The position numbers and the translations under genes are program-made. Below, in pieces: positions 13,426 to 27,590 of a stretch of 64,000 bases of DNA. The stretch's first letter is position 1, and each line of letters starts with the position of its first letter. The notes below the pieces were generated by a model that searched no databases, was not told where the DNA came from, and saw only the letters and a program-made list of their open reading frames with translations. Origin of the DNA: Parus major (Eukaryota > Chordata > Aves > Passeriformes > Paridae); NCBI RefSeq assembly GCF_001522545.3, contig NC_031773.1, positions 38,879,188 to 38,943,187 on the forward strand, given 5' to 3'.

Positions 13426-16400
13426 ACCTTATTATGCTATGGTGCTTAGTAATGTTAGATACTGAATCAAATTTACACAAGTGTAAACGAGGCTTGGAAT
13501 GTGCTGATTTTTCTATGTTCAAAAAAGTGTGTTCAGACTTAGAATTCAAGAAGCTATTTAACTGATGCACTTCATAGTAACTGAAATCTCATTCATAAAA
13601 TGTACAGTGTTAAAGTCTGTTAATCATTTTTCCAAGATATCTGAATTAGATTAATAGTATTAGCCCTCTTTTATATCAGGGAAAACCATGGTAAACATTG
13701 TGGACTGACCGTGACAGGTGTATATCTAGATTTCAAAAGCAGAATTTCTTTGACCCCTGGCTGTCAAAGGTGTTATTCAGAGTGGAAGTAGAATATATCC
13801 AAAAAGATCCATGTTCATGGATGTAACAGTTTTTTGTCTTCCTCTTAGACAGACTGACAGCAGACATGCACTGAACTACAGTTTTATTTTTCTTCATTCT
13901 GGATTTCTGTCTTTGAGGTGCCATGCTCCATTATCCCTTGTCATAATCATCAGCACAGGGAAAATCATACTGAATTAAGGATGTTTTCAAGGCTATTTTT
14001 AGGTTTTTTGACTCAGACACCTACTGCCCATGAGTGTAAAGAATGCATAGGTATCTCAGATCTGTTACTCCAACTGCGGTCTACCTATTAAGTCATCTCC
14101 ATTTCACAGCTTTTAAGATATTGCTGCCACCTGGTCAGTATCTTTAAAACTTCCACTTCAAAATGTAAAATGTTAGCAGATGCTCAAAGGAAGTGCATAG
14201 AAATCTATATTAAGGATACAGAATAGCTTTCACACCCGCTAGAATCATGTCTCCTGCTCATGTGGTGAACATATGTAGTTTGTTGTCTCAGGATTTAAAC
14301 TTAGTCTTGCTTTCTTTTTTTATTCTCAGCAACATTCTGAGTTTGCCCTTCATTTTCACTCCACATTTTTCTCTCTGTGCTGATTAGGTAGGTAGCATTT
14401 TGGAAAAAAAACAACCAACAACTAAATCCCCATATATTAGCCACTTCTTAACTGTGGCAAATATATTGAAAAATGTAGCAGTGGAGAGTCACCATCTGTT
14501 TAAACCTCAATACGCTCACAGATTGGGTGGCTTAAAAACCTTTGAAATTATTACTATTATTACTATGACTAAGTAGTTCATATTTTGATGCAGCTTATTT
14601 AATGAATTAATGTCTCATCCTGGTAAAAAAAATCCAGTAACAAAAATCAACTAAGTAAAGAAATTAACTTCACAAAAAAAGAAGCACACTCAAAAGCTGA
14701 GTTTTTGCACCCTGAATGCTCTTAGCTTTATGGCATCAATAACTCCCCCGGCTCTGAGCTTAACAATGCCATTTAACCGAAGTAGATAGCTTTAGCTGTG
14801 TATTTAAAGGAGAGTGATTAACAGTAAAATAGTGAGTAGATTCAGCTAATTAGGCCTCACATTTAACACTCCATGGAGATGAGTGGAATCGTTTCACAGT
14901 AATCTTCAACCTTGTGTTTGTCTATACTTGTCACAAATGTGCATCATTCTGCATTGTCAGGGTTATCTAACTACACAGAAAAACATTGTTTCAGGAGGAA
15001 GACTTTATACTGGAGTCCTCTTTAGAAACACACACAGGAGGAAACCAATTCCTTGGAATTAATGAACTTTTACACTAACAAATTTCTTTTGTTCTTGCCC
15101 ATGGCTATTTAATTTTTTGCCTGTGTCTAATTAGCAGCTGTTGTGACTTCCTTTCTTTCTTTTTTTTTCCTATTATAGGAAAGTGATGCTTTTAAGTTTC
15201 TTTTCTTTCATATTAATTGTTGTCAGTGTCTTGACAGGCTCCATAGAATTTACACAATGGCTAAAAATCTGAAATTGTTACTGCATTTGATGGTTCATTA
15301 ATATATGACTGTGAATGATTCACAATTTAAAATGTTATTATTGTTTATAGGACACATACACAAGGAAATAATCCAGTGAGAGAAACAGCTGAAGAAATTA
15401 TTATAAAATCATTAAATTTCATGTTATAATAATGAATTCTTATGCAGGTTTAGATATTGGTCTGGTTATTTCAAAACAGTAGAGCTCTTGCATGCAGTTA
15501 ACTCTTTCCTAGGTCTAGATTTCAGCCAAGTGGGTTGAATATGTGACTGAGCATCATGGGAAAACTGGAGCTTGCTTTACAGAACTGTCTCAAGTCTAAG
15601 CAGCTACATTAAAGAGAGTCAGGTTTATGCTTTTCAGAGCTGATGCATGTGATCCCTCTGCCCTAAAATAGATCAGATGCATCAAACCATACAGAATTTT
15701 TTTCTCTTTATTTACTAAATTACTAGGCCAGATTAATACAACTACCATGTGAGAATTATAATGCACTGTCAGGAATGTAAATGAGAAAGTCCAAGCTAGT
15801 TTTGAAATAAAAGAAAATCACCTGTATTTAATGAAAAACAAACTGTGATAAATAACATGCCGCATATGATATGCCATGCCATGACACTGCAAAAGGATCT
15901 GAAGAACCAGAACCTTAAAACACAAATCTTATTTTCTGAAATAATTACATTTTGTGGCAAATAGATGCACAGACTTGCTATACTTGTTCAAAGGCAAACT
16001 GGAACTCTATGTAAAAAGGGAAATATTTTTCAGTGGGCTGCATCAAGAGATCAAAGCAGATTCTTTTCTAGAAAAACAAAACTAAATGAGGCTCCTATTG
16101 CATGCATCGCAGGCACACAAGGCAAATAAACACTTTTCCTAACTGAAACATCTAAGTCTAAAATTTCACAAGATTAAAATTTCCTCAATTCCATTCAACT
16201 TTTATTTCAAAGCATTAATGGAAATTATGTGAAGTTATTACCTCTAACGAGGACTATATCAGCAGTTAATTCTGCTCACATTAGTGCAAACTGACAGTAT
16301 CCCATTTTCCAAAGGCCTAAGGAAAAATCCAGCCTTTATTATGTACGAGATCAATACAGTTGCTTTTCTTTTTCTAGCCAGACTGGATTATTTGCCTAAT

Positions 16401-16910
16401 CTCTGGCATGCATTTCTACTCATTCATCTTCTGGACACTGAACCTGTAAAGCCATATGCAATGTTCAACTTTATATATTGAGCATTTTCCAGTGTTTTTT
16501 CATTTTTTAAAATTTTTTATTTTATTTTTTGTTTTCAGAAAGTACTTGAATTCTCTTACTGTGCAGACACATTCTCTAGGTCTGTTTTCTACAAAATATA
16601 GTTTTCACCTGTCCTTAAAATTTCAGGGTATTCTCCAGGGGATTTACAATACTCTTATTTGTCAATGGCTCTCAGTCTCAATGGATAATGAGTCTGATCA
16701 CAACAGTGTTGTTAATCAATTTGTTCCTAAAAAACAGTTACTTAGGTGTGCCAATGAGACAAACAGCTGGGCTGCCAAGAGAAGAATGTTGAGGTTACTC
16801 CACTCTTCTGAGCAAATGTCTCTCCTGGAGATGTGTGCCTTAACTGTGAAATTCAAAAAGCCCCATTTGTAACTTATAATACACAGGAAAACATTAAACT
16901 GTTGATCTTT

Positions 16911-17010
16911 ATATATTTATAATATTTATGTTATTTATAATGTTTATATAATGCATATATATAGATAATATATATATTATTTTATACATATATTTTATAT
17001 ATATATAAAA
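16911..17010. repeat. AT-only low-complexity island
   Basis: About 100 bases almost entirely of A and T, with many TATA and ATTTAT units and only two G and two C. It is a degenerate AT microsatellite with several short self-complementary segments. Confidence 0.85.
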
Positions 17011-20000
17011 TACTGACAAGAATCCACTTTGATTGTATTGATTATAATTAATTTGGCAGAAATTAAGTAATAATTATCATTGACTGGGTTTGATCTTCTG
17101 TTAAATTTATTTCAATCCATGAGAATATTTTTTTATTAAATACAATAATCCATGGTAAAAATTCTTTTCATTTTTCTTTTTTATGCCATTTCCCATAAGA
17201 CATAATTATTCTGATTTTAATATAGCATTACCATGTCACAAATCATTGATCACAGAGATTTGCCTGAAATAACAATGAACCTGAGGTACCTGAAAGCACT
17301 GAATCTTGGTGCAAACATTACTCATTAGCTCTTGTATCTGTAGCTAGGGACACTAAGTAGAAGTTCAGTTTGTTGATTCTCATTAAATGGTGTGCTCAGT
17401 TTGCTGTAAGATTCTCTTTTCTCCTAGAAAGCAGGGAAAGAGGAATGATGAGTGTTTTATGAACTTGCATATGGTTGTACCTAATCATGCTTGTCATATG
17501 TGCCTCTTCACTTAGTTAGCATGGTAAAAGAAGATGAATTTTGATCCATTCATAGGTTAACAAATAATTTTAAAACACAACTGGGTGAATTAGCCAAACT
17601 CTTTGTGAATGTAAAACTTCTATTAAATTGAATTTTGTTAGAAAGGTATTGCTAATGTCTTAGGTAATTATATTTCAGTACTACATATGTATACACACAG
17701 GTAATAAAGAAGCATGTTGGGACTGGAATACAGGGTCCATAATTTGAGCAGCAGAACTGTCCTGGGACAGTCCTGCTAACTTCAGTGGAATTTCACAGAG
17801 AGGAAAACACCCTTATGTTCACAAACTGATGTCTTAGATTTCTCCTTAAAGGCAACATATGGTGAGTATCAAAAAGCTATTTCCTCCTAATTTTCAGCTT
17901 GAACACAGGAGATGTTAAATGATATAATACAGAAATGTGCAATACAAATGTATTGGCTTACATTGCTGTGAAGACATCAGGTTACTGAATGTTGAAGTGC
18001 ATCTCCAGAAAATAATTTTATTTCTTCTAAAATTATTTTTTTGAGTTAAGAAATAATAAATAATATCTGTAGATTTTCTAAGAAAATAAAAATTATTTTT
18101 AAAAAATGCTGCATGGATATACAGTAGATCTGAAATTTGCTGGAATTTCATATTATTTGTATTTGATTTTCTCTAATGTAGAGAGATCGCATTTCAAAAA
18201 CAAAATTTATTTTCAGTCCTAGAGTACAATGATAATTTTATTGACAGTAATGACACTATTATTCTAGGCAAACAATTATTCAGGTGATATATTGCTAGAG
18301 CAAAGTCTTTGCAGTGGCTGTGGGTAATAGATAAACTGTGACTTTGTAGAAATACTTTGCCAATGGCACATAGAAAGAGCAAAGAGCAGATGATTTTTTT
18401 GCAGTGCCCCAGATGCAGATTGTAACTCAGCCACAATCTGCCTTCTGCCATCACCTCTGGGTAGAATAGACTAGTACAAAGCTCTATACTTCATGCAATT
18501 ATATGGCCAGGTGCCACTGTGTTAGTGCAGTTACATTCTTGGGGAAAGAAATAATATCAAGGCTCAGTCTACTCTCTTCACACCATTATAGAAAGGGGAA
18601 GTAATGGCTCTGCAGAGGTTGCTTTCCCACCTCATAAATGAGGATGGTTTCCCACTGGTAATGTAGACAAACCTGTCTAACAGGCAAAAAGAAGGTTACT
18701 GAGGTAACATTAAGTGGAGCTGAGCAAAAATTAAAATTACTGTTCCTTGGGGAAATTCAGCTATTTCAACACTTGGTTTTTGTACCTAATTGAGTTGAAA
18801 AATTGGACCTTGTCAAAGACCAGTATACTATAAAAGCTACTTTGCTTGTGAGGTGGTGACATTTTATTTTGAGTTCACTCAGCATTAAAAGGCAGTTCTC
18901 TATTGCTCCATATTTCTATATACATCTTACATTAATGATAGTGTGCCACGTGCTTTCATCCAGCATAAGCATCCACTGGATTATAGAATTCAGAGGATGC
19001 TTGACCATTATACAACCAGTCAAATAATAGATGATAATAGTTGTCTGGCAGTGTCAGCATTCTATTAAAGAATAAATAAAATGCATACAAACTGTTTGCA
19101 AAAAGTTATTATTAGTACACATTTGAACAAAACCTGATTTAAACTGTGAGACCCTCATGTAAGAACTCTAAAAATATTCAATAAGTGATCTGATGAAGAT
19201 CCTTAAATACTTCTGCCAATACCTTAGACTTAATAATTGCTATTAAATATTTTAATATAAATGCCTGGATTGTGCTTGAAGGCCTTGTTTCTTTGCAAGG
19301 AGGTGGAAAGAAACTACAACCTCATCCTAACAGACAATGGTAAAATGAGTAACAGTACCATTAAAATCTACCACCATGTTTGCAGCCACTGGAACTGTAC
19401 CACAAAGAACTCTGAAGAGCTGTGCAGTAACAGCATATCTTAGCTATCTGTGAGTAAGGTAGCCAGTCAATATTTTAGCCTGCTAAAAATATTTCTAGGG
19501 AAAAAAAACCCATCTGGTGCAGCAAAACCACAAGGGAAATAATATTTTTTTATAAGCTATTCCTGCTAGAAAAATAGCAAGGCCTTCTGTTTATCATTAT
19601 ACTTATGAGGCAACTGCAATGAAATCATAAAGGTATTATCTTATGAACTGAAAAAGCTTTAATTTATTTTTTTCAAATCACTAAATGGCTCACTCTTCCA
19701 GGTGTATTGCAAAAAAGGAGTCAATTTCCTTCAATGAATTTGGGTTCAAAGGAATGATATGGTTGGGTGACACAGGGCTGCATTTGTAGAGAGAAAAAAA
19801 AAAAGATTTTTGTATAGATTACTGCCAGCATTTTCTCTGAAACTTTTATATGGGGGACATGCCATTAATTTAATGACATCAAATCAAATTTCCCTTATTA
19901 TGTGGTACATAATGATGATGTATATGCAGAGATTTTAGATTTACTTTAATGTCCCTATAAATATGAAAATATACATAGGGACATTGCAGATGACATAATC

Positions 20001-21551
20001 CATACAAATATCAGTAGCAATTTTACTGCCTTTTTTCCCTGTCTCTTCTGCCAAAACAAGCACCTAATTTCAGAATGCCTTCCTGGGAACTACTTCTTTA
20101 TTAAAAGGGAAGGAAAAAAACCTCACAATGTGACATCTACAAAGCAGTATACCCTTTTCAAAAGTTAAATGAAAACTTTAGGGGTACCATTTTCAAATTA
20201 TGTGAATAATTTAAGAATGCAAAACATCTTCATAGATTTAGTTTTTATATTTGTTACTCAACTTTATTTAAAATAGTAGATGAGTTATTGCAATGAAGTG
20301 ACTATATTTTTCAGATAAGAGGGTCCTGCTCTGAAGATTGTCAGTGAGAATTCCAGATAAATCAACTATCTGCTGGTAAAATGTAATTTCCTAGTCAGGT
20401 TTACCTTCCCACAGAAATAGTTTTTTAAGTATGCTCACTAAAGAGAGCTAGACTTAGTTTGTAATATCTTCTCTGACAGCTAACAAAGGAAAGTGACTTA
20501 TTTACTTTCAAGACAAATGACTTTTCCCTAAAATAGTTTTACGAAAAAAGTTTTTTTGTACTTAAAACTTGAACACAGTTATAAAAAATATGGGTTCTAT
20601 GAGTTAGCTTCAGATCAAGTTTTGTGCCACTATGTTACTTTGCAAGGGTTGAAGAATACAGATAGGGGAATAAATGTAGAGTTGGAATGGGAATAAAAGA
20701 ACAAATGGGAATAAACAGGGAATATTTAATCTGGGAGCTAGGCTTTGTGCCAGACAATGAAGAATCACCTCATCATAGGAATGCCTGAGCCTCTTCAGTA
20801 GATATAACTTGAAAAATGTAAAGTAGAAATCCTGCAAATTATAGGATAAAAGATTCCTAAAGAGCAGAAGAGATTTGCAATAGTGAAATTCTGAACGTTT
20901 AAAGCAGACCTCACTAGATCATTTACCTGTAGAATGCCTGCTGCCCCTCATGAGAGGCTGTGTGTTCAGTACACAGTGAGGTACTGTGAGGTTCAGTGCA
21001 TTTACACTTTTGGGAAAACAAGACTGATGAACTGCACATCTTTGCCTGCATGACACTAAAGAAAAATGCAATCCTAGGGTAGACCTCATCCTTTCATAAT
21101 CTTCCACTTCCTTCCATAGCCCTTAGAAATTTTATGCAGATACTAAGAGCAAATAATCACTAACTTTAATCATCCTTTAAGGTTTGAATGGGCAAATGGT
21201 TGGTACTGTCTGGAATGCCCCTCTTAACCCTTCTGAGGGTGCCTGCCTATCCAGAAAGAGTCTGAGAATTCAAATGTTACTGCACAATCAATATCTGATA
21301 AAAATAAGCTGAGAATATCTTCATATTTCTTCATTGTGCCTTTGGTTAAAAAGAATATGTCGCAGATTTTAGAAAAGTATTTTGTTAAATTATCAGAATT
21401 TGATTAGAAACATCAAAAAGGGGTTGGTTGCTGTATTTCTGTATTATTTCTTTGAAAGTTTGAATGAGTAACTATGTGGCAAACTTTTTGGTGACTAAGT
21501 TTAGGCTATAAAAATCTGAAAATGAATCGATTTGATGCATATTTACAAGAA

Positions 21552-21570
21552 CTATATATATATATATATG
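21552..21570. repeat. (TA)n microsatellite
   Basis: About nine TA units followed by TGTATT, in unique DNA. Confidence 0.88.
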
Positions 21571-24500
21571 TATTTAGCAGTGACATTCAAAAAACTGCTA
21601 AATATAACTAGGTGCACTTACTAAAAGAGACTACAGAAAACATAGACAACATGCAAACAAAACCTGAAAAAGGGTTTGTATTAATTATTGGCTGGTGTCT
21701 ACAATAACATTGCTTCTTGTTGAATTGCTGCTTCATGGACATTTCTCTTAATTTTTCCATGTAGAAACAATTGACAGAATTTGTTTGTTAAACTGTATCT
21801 GGAATGGTTAAGTTCTCTCCTAAGATAAAATCCTTGGTAGCATTTCTCATTAGAGAAATTTTAAAGGGATATCTCTCTATATCCAAATCCAACGTAAATA
21901 ATAAAGTATTTTCTTAAAGATTTAAGGATCTTATGAATTTTTATTCACCTTCTGAGAACCAGAAAAAAATCTGATTGCAAATATATATAATGTCCCATAG
22001 TTATGCAGGCAATAGTAGCAAAACCATTACGAAAATTATAGCAGCAGTAACCCTTTATTATTTTCTTGCAGTCAGAATCAAATGTCAAAGTAATGGATAT
22101 TTTTCCCATCATAAAGATGGAAAATAAAATATCTATTTATTGTGCCTTAAAATGTATTCTAAATAAATATCAAATTAAATTAATAATTAACAATAAAAAA
22201 TAAAACTTTTTTTCCCTCTCCAATATTGCAAGAATAAAATAGCTTTGTGAGACAGGTTTCAGGATTAGGTGTCAAATGAATGGAGCCAGATGTAACAAAC
22301 AGAGAGCTGTTTTATAGTTACTCCTGCATTTTGTAATGCCAACATGGAAATAATCCCCACAGCTATTGAATTTTGGACAAAAGTCAAGAATATTAAAGTG
22401 ATTTGAAAGAGAAAATAAAAGTTACAGTCAGACAGAATATATTTAGAAGTTTTGCTGCAAAAGAGAACTGCCAAAGAACATCTCATCTGTCTTGCAATGC
22501 AATATGTAATAATCAGCAATATTTTTGAGGTAAATTGCTGCGTTACAAGAATGAAATGCCAGTGTCTCTATGCTAAGTCTATCTGTAAGGCTAGGTTAGT
22601 GTGTGCATAAAAATGACTTACAGATGAAAGTACAGAAAGCCTTAAGTAGCAGTTTAGGAGCCATCCAAAGGCATAACATTATTTGAAGTACTCTCAACTC
22701 TTTCATCTGTTGTCTCCAAATAGGTAGTCATCTATTGCTTCATTATACAATGAATAAATGAGCATCACTCCATCTCCTTCCTATTGGCTCTGCAGTTGTG
22801 AGCTGAGTCCAGGATTCATATTATCCATTCTTTCATGCCCAGTTGCTTTTGAGGATAATTGAATGGGTTACTTCTTTCATTCCAATGTGTGTGGAGTTAA
22901 AGTCTGCTTAGAAGAAACGTAAGAAGAATATTCTTTTTGTCTGGTATACTACTATGGGAAAGTAGCCTTAATTTATAGTCAGACAGCTTCCTTTAAAACA
23001 CCAGTTTTACTGTGCTGATATTGTTCAGACATTGTGGAGCAATGGATTTTGGGGTGGCACAGATTCTGCAGAAGCAAAACAAGCTTATAGAAACTCTTTC
23101 CACATGTAACACACTGCACATGTCTTTGCTGCTTATAAAGGATAAGAAACAGATGGTGCTTCATGTTTTTAATTAATAATTCTGAGCTTCTGGGATCTAC
23201 CTTTAATTTTAATGCACATGAATTCCAAATCTCTCAGTTTTGTCCTAGTTTATTAAATACATAATGTAGTCACATATTTGTGTTTTGTGTGGTTTTTGGT
23301 GTTTTCTTTTTGTGTGTTTTGGGTTTTTTTAACTCATGGATAACATAGAGGTAGTTTTCCTTATTTTGTACTTCTGTAGCAAAACTCAATGGGTCCTGTA
23401 GGAATCATACCACGTAATTATTGCTAAATATTTCCAGTATTATATATTGTCTGATAACGTGCATGTCATGAAACTTTGTATTCCATTGTAATTCAAATCT
23501 GTTTATCAAACACTACAGCAAGGGTCTGTAAATAGATTTGAATAAATTTCCAGTGGAAACTGATACCAGTTGATATTAGTGATGAGGGGTACATCACTGA
23601 TAAAATTGAATTTTATTCGTGATAAAGCTTTTAAAATATGAAAAAAAAACCCTTAATTTTAAATTATGAATTATTTTGATTATCCTTGGCTGCAAATGTT
23701 GAATGTTTAAGGGAAATTGCTATGGAATCATTTGTACTGAGAATTTTAAAAGGATAGAAATCATGAAACAAATGAAGTTCACTGAGAAGCTGAAGTATCT
23801 GAATAATTTTTAAACACCATTAACTATAAATGTCAGTTTTGTGTTGGAACTAATGCTTCTTTGCAATGAAAACAAGGATTAATTCTTTTGTGTAAACACC
23901 ACTGCTGAAAATACAGGGTTACTCAGCTGAAATGATAGAAACCTAGACGAGTCCAGCATATCTAATTCTCTGTCTTTGGCATCCACTAAATTTATATACT
24001 GTTTTGATAAAGATGTTTGCACACAAAACTTCATTTTCCATTAAGTAGTCATGCTATCTGTAGTGAATAAAAATGAGGAAAATGCACCATAAGCAGACAG
24101 AAATGAAGCTTCCATTTAAAGATTAGAAGAAAAAACTGTTTTCAGTGGGTGTTAAAACATGATTGCTTTCAAAGTCATGAAATAACATTAAATGGTGAAA
24201 TAAAATGTCGGGGTTTTTTTGATAAAGAAATATATCTTCTAATACAAGGAAACAGCACATTTTATCTTTATACACTCTTTGGTTTTGAGGAATTCACTAC
24301 ACATTTTTCTCTCTTCTCCTTTATGTCTTCTTTGTAGTAAATATATGTAATGTTTTTTGTTTATATGAGAATCAGTTTTCAAATCTATATGTCTTTTTCT
24401 TTCCCACCTATTCTTTAGATATTTCTGCTGTTGCCATCTGAAGAGTCTGAATGTTTCTGTTTTCTTTGCTTGCCCTGTTTCAAAACAGAAATGTCCACTC

Positions 24501-24784
24501 CAACACTTTTATTACAGGTCATATATTTTTGTTTTGTTTTATTTTCCTTGTCTTTGTTTCGGGGTGGTGTTTGGGTTTTGTTTTGTTTAGGTTTAGATTT
24601 ATGATGTACTGCACTAGATATTACTCCAGATTTCTTCACTAGAATATCCAGAACCCTGTCTGTCCAAAGATGAGTATCAAATAAGCTTAAAACCTCAGCC
24701 ATTCCACATAGCATTTCACTATTATTTGCTCATTTTTCACATGTTTATCAAACACTATGCTTGGAGGGACCTTGATGTACAGAC

Positions 24785-24804
24785 CCTTGCCTTGCCTTGC
24801 CTTC
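24785..24804. repeat. (CCTTG)4 pentanucleotide repeat
   Basis: Three perfect CCTTG units followed by one CCTTC variant. It grades into a pyrimidine-rich stretch to about 24830. Confidence 0.88.
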
Positions 24805-26741
24805 CTTTTCCTTCTGTTTTCTTTCTCTAAAGTAAAACAGTATGCTGGAAAATTCCAATGGATGTGGAAATTACTATGGAATTACATTAATGTAATGTTA
24901 TTTACATTCTCACTAAAACCAAAGGAGTTCACCGTGATTCCTGTAAATATATTGATTAAGTAATTTATAGATTTTATATCTACTGGCAATAATTTTTAAA
25001 GTAGTAAACAATTATTACTTCCTTTACTATTCACTGTGAAGGATCATGCTGAATAGAAATTATAAGGGACATAGATAGAAAGTAATTCCATGTTAGTGCA
25101 TTTTTAAAGTGGTTAGAACTCTGTTACTATTCATGCCAACTTCCTTTTCCTTTCTTTAGATTAAAATAAATTGAGCTGATGGTAAGTCTGGAGAAACCAG
25201 ACTATGTGGTGCTATGCATGGGTGTGAGAATGTGAAAAAAATTGGAAAATAAATGGGTTCAGGATGGAGTCTGCTTGTGCTTGTATATGCCTGTATGTGT
25301 GGTCTGGAGAAAGAGGGGATATGTGAGGATGTGAATAAAGGAAGTGCATATAAGTATAGATGTGTGCAGGAAGTAAAAAAGGGTGGAATACGGGGTTAAA
25401 AATGAATGGTTACAGAACTGAGTATGAGGAAGACACATTGTTATCTGATGCATTCTTCTTAAATGTCAATAGGAAGATGATCAGAATGCAATAATGTATG
25501 ATGCTTTTGATTTATGTCTTTGGTATTACTTTTATGAAATGGGTATTTTCTTTAATAAACCTACAAGAAAGTACTGGAGACAAACTTTGGTCCTAAAATT
25601 TGGAAGATATTATTTTTTTTATTCTCAGAAATGTATACCTTGCTTGAAAAATTAAAATATTCCTTTAGTAGAAAATATATTCTCAAAGTAAAAATGCTCT
25701 GAAAAAAATCAATTTATTATTTGCATGAATAATAGTTAACATAAAAAGAATAATGGCTTTAAGATTATAACCACTCCTTTAACAGTTGCACAGATCATTG
25801 CTTTTCATTTCACCTACACATTAAAAGTATTTTTTTTTTTCTCAGCTGAAATAGTTTATATACCTGGTCATGGGTTTCTTTGAAGGACAGGTTAATTTAA
25901 ATTAAAACAGCATATTAGGATTCAAATTTAAGAGAGGAAAAGTCTTCAGTTAGATTTAAAATATGAAGCAATTTATTGTTTAAAAATTTATTTTTTTTAC
26001 CATTTCACTTATTTGTGAATGTCTCTGCAGAGGTTGTTAACATTGTCTGAGTGACAAAAGCACAAAATTATATTTTCAGACATTCCTGTTGGGGAAAACA
26101 TAAGGATTAATCATGCAGCTCTTGTGACTCCATGACGTGCACTTTTTGAAAATTGGAAACAGGTTCATGAATATGAGAGAGGAAAGGAAGTATTGATGTG
26201 TAACATCTTGATGGATGCACATGGAAAGGGCATTGCAGAGAATCTTGGACTACTGCTGTCTTTGTTACTTTATTCTATATTTACTGAAAAAGATCTTTTA
26301 AGAAAAAAAATCTAAAATAAAATGAGAAAAGGGTTTCTACTTAACATTTCAGTAGTTGTTTTCTTATAAATTTCTCTTTCTTTTTGTTAATAACAGGCTT
26401 TGAGCTACCAATGTGTTGTCTGTTTATAGGTTACACTGGCATCTAGTTTGGTGAATAGAATACTGAAAAGCATTTCCAGCACCTATTTGACATTTTCAGT
26501 GTGAAACAAACATTGTGCTAAAGGCCATTTTAAAATCACTTTACCTTCAGAAACCATTGAGTTTTGAAAGATTCTCAATCAAAAGCAAAAAATTTGTTAT
26601 CCTTAGAAAATTCTGAAGATTTTTGGTGTCATAATAAATGTGTTATTCCATTTTCCTTGGAACTGTGCAACATCAATATTGTTCTGTCAAAAGTGCATGC
26701 GCCTGTGGAATCACTGAAAGGAGGTATGTCACAAATACAGA

Positions 26742-27590
26742 ACAGCTGAGGGTGGAAGAAATATCTGGAGATCATCTATTCCACTGCCCCTACACAGAAC
26801 AGGTGCATCGAGAGCCAGCTCTCAGGGATGTGTCTGGCGTGATTTAAATGTGTCCACTATGGAGAATTCACAATTTCTCTGGTCAATATACTGGAGTTGC
26901 TGTTGGCATTCGCATTAGAGGATAGTTTTTACCATATGGCCATAGCTCTTAAAACCGTGTAATATCAGTTTGCTCTTGTTTGTGCTTCCATGTGAAGGAG
27001 CTGTGACTAAGTAAAGATTAAAGTTAAGGTGATTTTAAAGTTGTTGACAGGGAGATTTTCCTTGACTTCATACTGGCAGGATCAGCTCCACCTCCACCTA
27101 GAGCTCACTTCACTCAGTTTGCACTGTCAAGGGAAAAAGAGTTCTTCAGTAGAGGAAGAAACAGCAACTTTTGATCCGCTCATCCCCCAGCCTGGACTGA
27201 TTGGGAGTTGTCCCAGCACAGATGCAGAACCTTGCACTTGGCCTTGTAAGACCTCATGGGATTCCCATTGGCTCACTTCTCAGCTTGATCACATCCCACT
27301 GGATGGCATTCCAAACCTCAGGTGTGTCAATCACACCACTCAGATTGGTGTCAGCTGCAAATTTTCTGAGGTCACACTCAGTCCCTCTCCCTATGTCACT
27401 AATGAACTTATTAAATAACACTCGTATGGCCCCCTGAGGAATAGCACTTTTCCCTGATGTCCTCAGGGTGATTGACAATTACCCTCTGCTCCTCATCCAC
27501 TGAACAATTCACACACTGAATCCACCTCTCTCCAATTTAGAGACAAGAAAGTTCTGGGGGACCATGGCAAAGGCCTGTAACTTCCCATAA
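26742..27590 (-). mobile_element. CR1 LINE remnant, RT part and 3' UTR with internal loss
   Basis: Read on the minus strand, 27590 down to about 27176 encodes CR1 RT pieces in order. These are an AFDTV-like region, a WIQ/NG-like region, VLFNKFISDIGRGTE, then KFAADTNLSGVIDTPE at the catalytic box C (expected FADD), and finally a short LHL-like stretch. The lower part, about 26742-27000, matches the antisense of the CR1 3' UTR (tggagatcatctattccac, then ttcacaatttctctgg). The order is right for a single minus-strand insertion. The intervening 27000-27176 is too short and too diverged to hold the missing RT end. Single-base indels and stops break the frame. The plus-strand open frames at 27029-27437 are shadows. 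The RT part is strongly supported. The 3' UTR part is good to about 26890 and weaker beyond. Confidence 0.82.

Larger units (their letters stand above)
9833..26741. other. Long unique AT-rich non-coding block
   Basis: Nearly 17 kb with no recognisable gene, RNA gene or transposon. The largest open frame (16456-16872 plus, 138 aa) starts inside a T-rich low-complexity stretch, and its protein resembles nothing I know. The block contains simple repeats (listed separately), T/G-rich tracts at 11272-11317, 23281-23330 and 24525-24599, and an AT-only island at 16911-17010. The segments at about 14690-14960 and 15040-15420 are less repetitive, carry homeodomain-type CTAATTAG palindromes, and are the best candidates here for conserved regulatory sequence. 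Confidence 0.55.

Noticed and set aside
16456..16872. 138-aa plus-strand frame, longest not covered by a repeat
   Set aside because: It begins in a T-rich low-complexity run (Phe/Leu-rich start), has no known domain and no clear splice or promoter context. Chance is the simplest reading.
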